DNA of 64,000 nucleotides from CAVVSQ01 sp963848825. Its GTDB lineage: Bacteria; Planctomycetota; Planctomycetia; Gemmatales; Gemmataceae. The translations under genes and the position numbers were made by a program. A model generated the notes under the pieces. The model saw only the letters and a program-made list of their open reading frames with translations, did no database searches and was not told the DNA's origin. Positions 57,244 to 64,000 of this stretch are shown piece after piece; within the stretch, counting starts at the first letter, position 1, and every line of letters begins with the position of its first letter. The stretch lies in assembly GCA_963848825.1 (NCBI GenBank), contig CAWKFA010000015.1, positions 1,798,001 to 1,862,000 on the forward strand, read 5' to 3'.

Positions 57244-59340
57244 ATGTCAGGCACACCGCAAACGTCAACTCCCAAGGACAAAGTCGATATCGATACTTTG
57301 GCCATCAACACGATACGCACCCTGGCCATGGACGCCGTTCAGGCCGCCAACTCCGGTCATCCCGGCGCGCCGATGGGGCTGGCGCCTACCGGTTATGCAC
57401 TCTGGCAGCACTTTCTGCGTTACGACCCGGAAGATCCGACCTGGGCCAACCGCGACCGGTTCGTGCTCAGCAATGGGCATGCGTCGATGCTGCTTTATTC
57501 CCTGCTCCATTTGACCGGGGTCAAGGCGTACGATGGCGAAGGCAAGGCGCTGGGCAGGGAATCGGTCACGCTGGATAACATCAAGCACTTTCGCCAGCTC
57601 GACAGCCCCTGCGCCGGCCATCCGGAGTCGCACCTGACCAGCGGCGTGGAAATAACGACAGGACCGCTGGGGCAGGGCGTGGCCAACAGCGTGGGCATGG
57701 CGATGGCCGAGCGCTGGCAGGCGGCCCATTTCAACAAGCCCGACTGCACGCTGTTCGATTACGACGTGTACGCGATTTGCGGCGACGGCTGCATGATGGA
57801 AGGCATTTCCGGCGAGGCAGCTTCATTGGCCGGGCACTTGAAGCTGTCAAATCTTTGCTGGCTCTATGACTGCAATCACATTTCGATCGAGGGCAGCACG
57901 AAACTGGCTTTCACCGAGGATGTCGGCAAGCGTTTCGAGGCATACGGCTGGAACGTGACCTCCGTGGAGGACGCCAACGACCTCGCCCAGATCGACCGGG
58001 CCATCAACGTTTTCAAAAACACCAGGGATCGGCCGACTTTTATCATCGTGCACAGCCATATCGCCTGGGGTTCGCCCAACAAGCAAGATTCCGCCAGCGC
58101 CCACGGCGAACCGCTGGGCGCGGAGGAGGTCAAGCTCACCAAGCGAAATTACGGCTGGCCGGAAGATGCCCAGTTCCTGATACCGGACGGGGTTTATGAC
58201 CACTTTCGCCAGGGCATGGGCAAGCGCGGCAAAGAGCTGCACCAGGCCTGGACGGCCCGCTTCACGGAATACCAGAAGAAATATCCCGGGCTGGCGAACG
58301 AATATCTGCTGATGCAAAAACGGGAACTGCCGGCAGGCTGGGACAAGGACCTGCCCACGTTCGCGCCGGACCCCAAGGGGACCGCCACGCGCGAAAGCTC
58401 GGGCGTCGTGCTCAACGCCATTGCCAAGAACGTACCCTGGATGCTGGGCGGAGCCGCGGACCTGGCGCCATCCACCAAGACCCGGCTTACCTACGAGAAG
58501 GTTCCGGATTTTGAGGCTGAAAGCTATGGGGGACGCAACCTTCGCTTCGGCGTTCGTGAACATGCGATGGGAGCGATCCTCAATGGCCTCATCGTCTCGA
58601 AAATACGGGCCTATGCGTCCGGCTTTTTGATTTTCATCGATTATGGCAAGACGCCGATTCGGCTGGCGGCCTTGATGGAGATCCCGGCAGTCTACATTTT
58701 CACGCACGACTCCATCAGCCTGGGCGAGGACGGGCCGACCCATCAGCCCATCGAGCAATTGCCCTCGTTGCGGGCGATTCCGCAGATGATCACGCTGCGC
58801 CCTGCCGACGCATCCGAAGTGGTTGAAGCCTGGAAGTATATCATGGCCTTGCAACACAGGCCGGTGGCGCTCATCCTCAGTCGGCAGGCCCTGCCCAGCC
58901 TGGACCATAAGCGCTATGCGCCTGCCGATGGGCTCCAGCGCGGGGCTTATGTCCTGGCCGATCCCCCGGACGGCAAGCCGACCGTCGTGCTTATCGCCAC
59001 GGGCAGCGAAGTGTCGCTGTGCATCGAGGCTTTTGAAAAGCTCAAGGCTGACGGCATCGCCGCACGCGTGGTGAGCATGCCCTCTTGGGAAATCTTCGAG
59101 GACTATTGCAGCGCGCACCCGGGTTATCGGGAGAGCGTCCTGCCGGAAGCGGTAACCGCGCGGGTTTCCGTCGAGGAAGCGGCCACGCTGGGGTGGGAGC
59201 GTTACGTCGGTTCCAAGGGCAAGTGCCTCGGCATGCATACCTTCGGCGCATCGGCGCCGCTCAAGGACCTGCGCAAGCACTTTGGCTTCACGCCGGAAGC
59301 GGTGGTGGCGGCGGTCAAGGAATTGCTGAAGAAGACCTAG
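57244..59340 (+). CDS. tkt: Transketolase
   Basis: 698 aa. NTIRTLAMDAVQAANSGHPG is the TPP-binding N-terminus (conserved His), GDGCMMEGISGEAASLAGHL the metal/TPP loop, GVREHAMGAILNGLI the catalytic Glu and DSISLGEDGPTHQPIEQL the conserved region with the substrate His. PDGKPTVVLIATGSEVSLC is in the C-terminal domain. It moves two-carbon units in the pentose phosphate pathway. GAGGAAATC before the ATG; 11 bp downstream of pgm. Confidence 0.97.
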   Translation: MSGTPQTSTPKDKVDIDTLAINTIRTLAMDAVQAANSGHPGAPMGLAPTGYALWQHFLRYDPEDPTWANRDRFVLSNGHASMLLYSLLHLTGVKAYDGEGKALGRESVTLDNIKHFRQLDSPCAGHPESHLTSGVEITTGPLGQGVANSVGMAMAERWQAAHFNKPDCTLFDYDVYAICGDGCMMEGISGEAASLAGHLKLSNLCWLYDCNHISIEGSTKLAFTEDVGKRFEAYGWNVTSVEDANDLAQIDRAINVFKNTRDRPTFIIVHSHIAWGSPNKQDSASAHGEPLGAEEVKLTKRNYGWPEDAQFLIPDGVYDHFRQGMGKRGKELHQAWTARFTEYQKKYPGLANEYLLMQKRELPAGWDKDLPTFAPDPKGTATRESSGVVLNAIAKNVPWMLGGAADLAPSTKTRLTYEKVPDFEAESYGGRNLRFGVREHAMGAILNGLIVSKIRAYASGFLIFIDYGKTPIRLAALMEIPAVYIFTHDSISLGEDGPTHQPIEQLPSLRAIPQMITLRPADASEVVEAWKYIMALQHRPVALILSRQALPSLDHKRYAPADGLQRGAYVLADPPDGKPTVVLIATGSEVSLCIEAFEKLKADGIAARVVSMPSWEIFEDYCSAHPGYRESVLPEAVTARVSVEEAATLGWERYVGSKGKCLGMHTFGASAPLKDLRKHFGFTPEAVVAAVKELLKKT

Positions 59341-59354
59341 CACGCCAGGATGAC

Positions 59355-59381
59355 GGCGTGGCGCGGATTTTAGTCCACGCC
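59355..59381 (+). terminator. Possible terminator after tkt
   Basis: GGCGTGG pairs with CCACGCC around CGCGGATTTTAGT. No strong T tract follows. It lies 15-41 bp after the tkt stop codon. Confidence 0.4.
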
Positions 59382-59453
59382 GCCTTCGGTTGAATCAAGT
59401 GGCGATATGGTCGGGCGGTCTCATACGTTCCTTACGCGGTAAAGGAGTTTGTC

Positions 59454-61160
59454 ATGTGGCGTCGTTTTGTGCCGGTATGTTTGTTGATCCTGGCCCCGAG
59501 CCTTGCCTGGGGCCAGAACGTTCCGGAACGTCTGTTACCCGGCGGCAGCCAGATTTACTTCCGCTGGGACGGCATGGAAAAGCACCGGGTTGCCTATGAC
59601 AAAGCTGGCGCCGGCAAGATGATGAAGGAAGAGACCGGCAAGTTCTTTGCCGCGCTCTGGGACTATGGACTGCAACTGCTCGACGTGGGTTTGCGCAAGG
59701 CAGATCCCCAAGTCGCCGAGCTTATCAAGGATATCCCGCCGGTGCTCGTGGACCTTCACCAGCATGGTTTGCTGCTGGGAATCGAGGTTAGATCGTTCAA
59801 TCCGCCGCAAATCGAAGCGGTTTTTATCATGCCTAAGGCTGGCGGCAGCAAAGGTTCGCTGCCAACTTTAATAAAGAAGCTCGCGAGCCTGGCCAGGGTG
59901 GAGTTCCGCGAAACCATGGTGGGGCAGCGAACCATTTATGAACTGGGCGGCGGACCAGTCCAGTTTGGCTGGTGGAGCGAGGCGAACAATGACCTGGTGC
60001 TCGTCGTTGGCACGTCGTCGCCGGCGGACCGTGCCAAGGCGCTACCCGCGGAAAGCTTCGCGAAAAGCAAGGCCTACGCCAGGCTGGCGGAATTCAAGCA
60101 GTTCGAAACCTGGAGCCAGGCCCACATCGACCTGGCCGGCTTGCTGGGAAAGGTCGGCGAGCTGGCCCCGCAGGCGGATCAGATCATCAGCCAGCTAGGC
60201 CTCAAAGGCATCGACAACATGTCGTTTCACTCCGGCTTTGCCGGCGGCGCGGAACGCTCGGTCGTCGAAGTCAGCACTCCGGGGCCGCGCACCGGCCTGC
60301 TGGCGCACATGAACCGCAAGACGATCACGCTTGCCGATCTGCCGCCCATGCCGTCGGATGCCACGAGTTTCTCGGCCAGTAATTTCAACATGCGCAATCT
60401 TTACGACAGCGGCATCACCATCGCCGAAGCGGCCGTGAATGTTTTCGCCCCTGGCGCCGCCGACCCCAAGGAGAGCATTCGCCAGATCGAGGGCCTGCTC
60501 GGCATCAAATTTGGTGAGGACCTGTTCGGCTCCTTCGGTGACATGTCCGTGAGCTATAGCTCGCCGTCCGAAGGGCCCGGGATTTTCAGCGGTGCTTACC
60601 TGTTCAAAGTGAAGGACGAAAAGAAGCTGGCCGACTCGCTTGATGGCATCTTCAAGGCCATTCCCCCGTTCCCATTCATCGAAGTCATTTATCAGAAGCG
60701 CGCCTATCGAGGCGGCGAAATCATGGAGCTCAAGATCAAAACGCCGCAAGGAGAGTTCCCCGTGGGTAACATGGCCATTCACAAGGGCTGGTTCATGTTT
60801 GCCAGTTACCCGCAATCGATCTACGGCTTCATTTTACGAAGCAATGGGGAATTGCCGGTCTGGAAAGCAAGCCCTGAGCTCACCAAGGCACTCGCCGACT
60901 TCCCCAAGGAGTTTACGGCCATCGCCGTATCGGACCCCAGGCCGACAGTAGAGGGGTTTCTGTCATTCGCGCCGACCGTGATGACCCTGGCGAACAGCAT
61001 TCTGCCCAATGTCCTGCCCGGGGCCCCGGTGTTCGACATCAGCGTCATTCCGCACGCTCAGTTTGCGGTACGTAACTTGTCCCCCACTATCTCGGTAAGC
61101 ACGGACGACGGCAAAAAAGTTCGCGTGCAGTCGCGGGCGGCGCTGTCGATGCCGTTCTAA
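59454..61160 (+). CDS. Large secreted protein of planctomycete type (DUF3352-like)
   Basis: 568 aa. Signal peptide WRRFVPVCLLILAPSLAWGQ; AAAGGAG before the ATG. The mature protein starts with RLLPGGSQIYFRWDGMEKHR and shows alternating strands and helices: GLLLGIEVRSFNPPQIEAVF, QFGWWSEANNDLVLVVGT, GLLGIKFGEDLFGSFGDMSV, YLFKVKDEKKLADSLDGIF. This duplication of a DUF3352-like unit fits planctomycete secreted proteins of unknown role. No catalytic residues are apparent. Confidence 0.75.
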   Translation: MWRRFVPVCLLILAPSLAWGQNVPERLLPGGSQIYFRWDGMEKHRVAYDKAGAGKMMKEETGKFFAALWDYGLQLLDVGLRKADPQVAELIKDIPPVLVDLHQHGLLLGIEVRSFNPPQIEAVFIMPKAGGSKGSLPTLIKKLASLARVEFRETMVGQRTIYELGGGPVQFGWWSEANNDLVLVVGTSSPADRAKALPAESFAKSKAYARLAEFKQFETWSQAHIDLAGLLGKVGELAPQADQIISQLGLKGIDNMSFHSGFAGGAERSVVEVSTPGPRTGLLAHMNRKTITLADLPPMPSDATSFSASNFNMRNLYDSGITIAEAAVNVFAPGAADPKESIRQIEGLLGIKFGEDLFGSFGDMSVSYSSPSEGPGIFSGAYLFKVKDEKKLADSLDGIFKAIPPFPFIEVIYQKRAYRGGEIMELKIKTPQGEFPVGNMAIHKGWFMFASYPQSIYGFILRSNGELPVWKASPELTKALADFPKEFTAIAVSDPRPTVEGFLSFAPTVMTLANSILPNVLPGAPVFDISVIPHAQFAVRNLSPTISVSTDDGKKVRVQSRAALSMPF

Positions 61161-61194
61161 GGCCGCGAGATGGGTTTGGCGGGCGGGAAGCCGG

Positions 61195-62367
61195 CTACTG
61201 TTGTTCTTCAAAGAGGACCACGCTGGCCGTAAAGCCGTGAATGAAGTTCAGGCCGCCAACCGGGCCGAGCTCGCCCTGGGCGAAGAACCCGGCCAGGGGA
61301 ATGTCGCCGGCTTCCGCCTGAATTGCTTTGGCGTCATGATCGGGTTGGCTAAACAAACGCGTGCCGCGGCCATTGCAGCTAAAAAGCAGGGCCGCGGCCG
61401 CTTTCATTTGATGGGTATTGCCATCGGTTTGCAGCATGGCATGCAAATCTTCGTCGGCCGTGGCCGCGTCGCGCACGTGAAATTGCACGGTTTGACCCAC
61501 GCGCACGCGTTCGGTGACCGCCAGCGCCCCGGATGCCTTGTCGAGGCCCATGACGTTGCGCACCAGGAAATCGCCGCGGCCGAACGCATCCCGATATTCG
61601 CTGATGACCCGGCCCACGTGCAGGCCGTGCTGAATGAGATGCTGTTCGCGCGGGCCAACCTCCTGCCAGAGTTGCTGGAGTTGGGCCATGGCGGTTTTGC
61701 CTCCCAGCTCCATGATGACGTTTTCTTTGGCCTTGGTGATGATAAGAGGGCGACCGACGGGCCGGCAGCCTTGCGAGACGACGCTGCGTGCCTGAAACGA
61801 GCCGCGCATCAAGACACCCACCGCTCCTTCGCGGCGCATGTCTTCGCCGATGAGCAGCGGACATTCACCCGCCTGCGTGCCGCCGCTGGCCATGCCGCCC
61901 GCCACGCGCAGGCCCGGGTGGTCTCCATTAACTTGGGCGAGGAAATCGTCGGCGGGAAATGTGAAGGGATCAGCGAGTGTGAGAATCAGGCTGTCCTCGG
62001 CCGTTGCTTCCGCCAGGTCGTCCGGCCAACCGAGCAGAGCAAATCCCTCCGAAGTCTCTTCCATGGTCAGATGAAAAGGCGTCAATTCGATTTCGTCCGG
62101 CCAACGGCCCAGCCACAGGCTCAGGGCCGGTCCTTGTTCCACTTCCCGCACCTTGCCGATGACCGTTTCCCCCTGACAGCCCAGCAGACAGCGCGGTTTG
62201 AGAACACTGCTCAGGGTTTGAGCAATTTCCAGAGGGCTTTCGCCGTGGAGCGGGTTGAAAAACACCATGGCGAGGTCCACGGGCCCTTGCCAGTTGGCCT
62301 GCTCCAGACAATCGGCGATGGCGGCCTTGGTGTCGGGCCGGGTCGAAAGCGCGGATGCAAACGGCAT
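61195..62367 (-). CDS. FIST N- and C-domain protein
   Basis: 390 aa from ATG 62367 with AGGGGA upstream (ATG 62385 is possible). FIST N: LAMVFFNPLHGESPLEIAQT and CLLGCQGETVIGKVREVEQG, then GGMASGGTQAGECPLLIGED. FIST C: FLVRNVMGLDKASGALAVTE and FSCNGRGTRLFSQPDHDAKA, QGELGPVGGLNFIHGFTASV. FIST proteins are thought to be sensors of small ligands such as amino acids. No kinase or cyclase is fused or adjacent here. Confidence 0.9.
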   Translation of the reverse strand: MPFASALSTRPDTKAAIADCLEQANWQGPVDLAMVFFNPLHGESPLEIAQTLSSVLKPRCLLGCQGETVIGKVREVEQGPALSLWLGRWPDEIELTPFHLTMEETSEGFALLGWPDDLAEATAEDSLILTLADPFTFPADDFLAQVNGDHPGLRVAGGMASGGTQAGECPLLIGEDMRREGAVGVLMRGSFQARSVVSQGCRPVGRPLIITKAKENVIMELGGKTAMAQLQQLWQEVGPREQHLIQHGLHVGRVISEYRDAFGRGDFLVRNVMGLDKASGALAVTERVRVGQTVQFHVRDAATADEDLHAMLQTDGNTHQMKAAAALLFSCNGRGTRLFSQPDHDAKAIQAEAGDIPLAGFFAQGELGPVGGLNFIHGFTASVVLFEEQQ

Positions 62368-62407
62368 AATATTTCCCCTGGCCATTAGGGCCGGCGCGGC
62401 CGTGGCA

Positions 62408-63359
62408 CTATGCCGCCGGCGGCAAGTTTATTTCAAAGATTGGAAAACTACCTTGTTTCTTGAAGTTGTGCACGTAAAAACCTTGCAATTGCGGTACGTC
62501 GCTGGCCACCTGGGCGGCCAGGCCCGTGATGTCGTCGTAATCGCGCAGTCTTTGAGCGGCGACGCTCATGAGGTCCAGCGCCAGGGCTGGCAGGCTGGCG
62601 TCCGGTTTGGCGACAAAACTGAAGAGCGCCTTGATACGCTTGGCCTGCATCCCTTCGGTTCCAAACGCTCCCAGCCGAAAGCAGGGCATGCCGGCGTCCA
62701 CCGCGTGCGCATCGGCATAGGCCTGATTGTGGACAACGATGCCGGCCGCTTTCAGCCCCCCCTGGCGATCGCGCAAGGCAAACGTGGCATCGCTCGGAAA
62801 ATACGGATTGGCGAAGAGGTGCTCCTGCAGCGCCTCCGGCCGGTCCACGCGGATCGCTCCGGGCATTAACGTCATCAAGGCAGGCACATCCGTCGGCAGC
62901 AGCGGCGAAACGAAATTGCTGGCACGATCGGAAAGGGTCGGCATGTCCAGAAACTCGCTCACATAGTTGACCATCTCGCGTGCGCGGACAAAGCCAAGTT
63001 GCAGAAAGAAATCGTGCACGCTCGGCCAATCGGCCCGGTAAGCCGCGACTACTTTCTTGAGGCCGCGCTTGCCGGCCGCTTCCATCATGGCCGTGAAGAG
63101 CGGTAGTGCGGCATATTCAAAGCCGGGCAAACACCAGGGATAACTAACCCGACCATTACTGTTGACAATGCCATAGCCGAGCACACGCCCGCCCTCAACC
63201 GCGTAAAGATATTGCTCCGGACTAAAATCGCGAGCGCGCAGCCGCCGCTGCACCTCGGTCACCGTCGCGGCCTTGAAGTCGCGGGAGACCCTGGGCCGCG
63301 GCATTGTAAATCTCCACCTGGTCGGCCTCGTCGCCAGGTTCGTACGGTCGTATGTTCAT
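62408..63359 (-). CDS. GNAT-family acetyltransferase, tandem-domain type (frameshift near 63280)
   Basis: About 317 aa. From ATG 63359 the start MNIRPYEPGDEADQVEIYNA is typical for GNAT; the frame changes near 63270-63290 and DFKAATVTEVQRRLRARDFS continues. YAVEGGRVLGYGIVN and ALPLFTAMMEAAGKRGLKKV are the acetyl-CoA-binding strand and helix; VHDFFLQLGFVRAREMVNYV is the end of domain one. The second half has a weaker, similar fold (LRDRQGGLKAAGIVVHNQAY). The substrate is unknown. The ATG at 63304 would remove the first strand. Confidence 0.7.
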
Positions 63360-63403
63360 CGTTTGTTCCCCGCCAATTAGCAGTTACGTCTCTGCCGTCA
63401 TCG

Positions 63404-64000
63404 TCAAACAAAAACTTTGCGCGGCTCGATCATTCCCGTGGCGACATCCACCTGGGCCACCGCGAATAACTTCCCACCCGCGGAAAAGATGGCGACCTCC
63501 TCATCATCGGCAATCCCATCAGGGACCGCCACCTTTTGGCCCATTTGCAAACGCACCAGCTGGTCCTCCGACATCACCAGGAGTGGCAACTGGCGCACGG
63601 CTTCTTCCTGGGGCAGCAAGCGCGCCAGCGCGGTCGTCTGGTCGGCGTCCAACGATAAGGCGGCATCTTCACGAAAGTTGCCGATTCTGGTTCGCCGTAA
63701 CTCGGCCAGGTAAGCGCCGCAGCCCAGGCGGTCCCCCAGGTCCCGTGCCAGCGCCCGGATGTAGGTGCCCTTGCCGCAACGAATTTCGAGCTCCAGGCGT
63801 GGGTAACTGAAGCTTAACAGGCGGATGGCATGAATCGTCACCGGCCTGGGCGCCAGAGTTACTTGCTGACCTTGGCGCACCAGTGCATAGGCGCGACGGC
63901 CTGTCACCTTGGCTGCCGAATGATCGGGCGGCACCTGGTCAGTCGTTCCTTCAAATTCCTCGAGCATTCGCGTCAGCAGTTCGAGGCTCGGCATCGCGCC
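63404..64000 (-). CDS. truB: tRNA pseudouridine synthase B, partial
   Basis: The 3' part of the gene; the start lies beyond the right edge (the frame is open to the window end, about 196 residues visible). PPDHSAAKVTGRRAYALVRQ and ELEIRCGKGTYIRALARDLG are TruB landmarks (substrate loop and the KGTYIR motif); the catalytic Asp is further upstream, outside the window. The C-terminus DDEEVAIFSAGGKLFAVAQV is a PUA-like end. It makes pseudouridine 55 in the T-loop of tRNAs. Confidence 0.92.
   Translation of the reverse strand, partial: GAMPSLELLTRMLEEFEGTTDQVPPDHSAAKVTGRRAYALVRQGQQVTLAPRPVTIHAIRLLSFSYPRLELEIRCGKGTYIRALARDLGDRLGCGAYLAELRRTRIGNFREDAALSLDADQTTALARLLPQEEAVRQLPLLVMSEDQLVRLQMGQKVAVPDGIADDEEVAIFSAGGKLFAVAQVDVATGMIEPRKVFV

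Noticed and set aside
57847..59343. Open frame of 498 codons opposite tkt
   Set aside because: Antisense shadow of transketolase; no recognisable domain.
61201..62388. Open frame of 395 codons opposite the FIST gene
   Set aside because: The FIST protein on the minus strand is clear; the opposite frame has no motif.
1..64000. tRNA, rRNA or tmRNA genes
   Set aside because: I scanned the intergenic gaps by eye and found no cloverleaf or conserved rRNA/tmRNA stretch; a covariance-model search would be needed to exclude small ncRNAs.

Overview
The window looks like a draft-quality piece of chromosome from a planctomycete, most likely near the Gemmataceae. The signs are high-GC coding, many secreted and lipoprotein genes of planctomycete type (DUF1080, DUF2911, DUF4328, DUF885, poly-export, LolA-like ECF partners), unusual Ser/Thr kinases (a double kinase with PilZ and a kinase fused to a urea-type substrate-binding protein), and REP palindromes with remnants of their RAYT transposase. 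No rRNA, tRNA or CRISPR array was seen.

Layout. 0-5 kb: a plus-strand operon of two paralogous alkaline-phosphatase-superfamily phosphodiesterases, a ribbon-helix-helix-like small protein, a membrane protein and a short sulfotransferase. 5-11.5 kb: SulP transporter, methyltransferase, DUF1080 protein, amidohydrolase, DUF885 protein. 11.5-18.5 kb (minus): kinase-pseudokinase-PilZ, two small secreted proteins, a Wza-type export lipoprotein and a TPR-methyltransferase. 18.9-20.7 kb: ECF sigma factor plus membrane partner. 20.7-26.3 kb: an island of repeats, RAYT and ISAs1 remnants, orphan small genes, a truncated PIN toxin and one secreted alpha-amylase. 26.5-31.6 kb: two ArnT/PMT-type membrane glycosyltransferases around an acidic protein, a rhodanese and a zinc-ribbon protein. 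31.8-38.4 kb: arfB, a D-threonine-aldolase-type enzyme, pyrH-frr, a Ca2+-ATPase and a [2Fe-2S] protein. 38.6-42.1 kb: HEAT and BON proteins, a MITE-like element, groEL-groES with a sigma-54-type promoter. 42.2-50.6 kb (minus): a compact cluster with two PIG-L/LmbE deacetylases, a BshC-like protein, a sodium:solute symporter and an overlapping 53-aa membrane protein. 50.8-55.2 kb: YkgJ protein, DUF4328 protein, kinase/substrate-binding fusion. 55.6-64 kb: pgm-tkt, a large secreted protein, FIST protein, GNAT protein and the truncated truB.

About fifteen genes switch reading frame by single-base indels, several in homopolymers, while their conserved protein sequence continues in another frame with almost no nonsense mutations. 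I read most of these as sequencing or assembly errors rather than real gene death and give whole-gene spans, stating where each frame switches.

The most promising candidate for an undescribed system is the 44.0-50.6 kb deacetylase/BshC-like/symporter cluster. The phosphodiesterase-sulfotransferase operon at the left edge and the RAYT/REP-bounded gene island are next.
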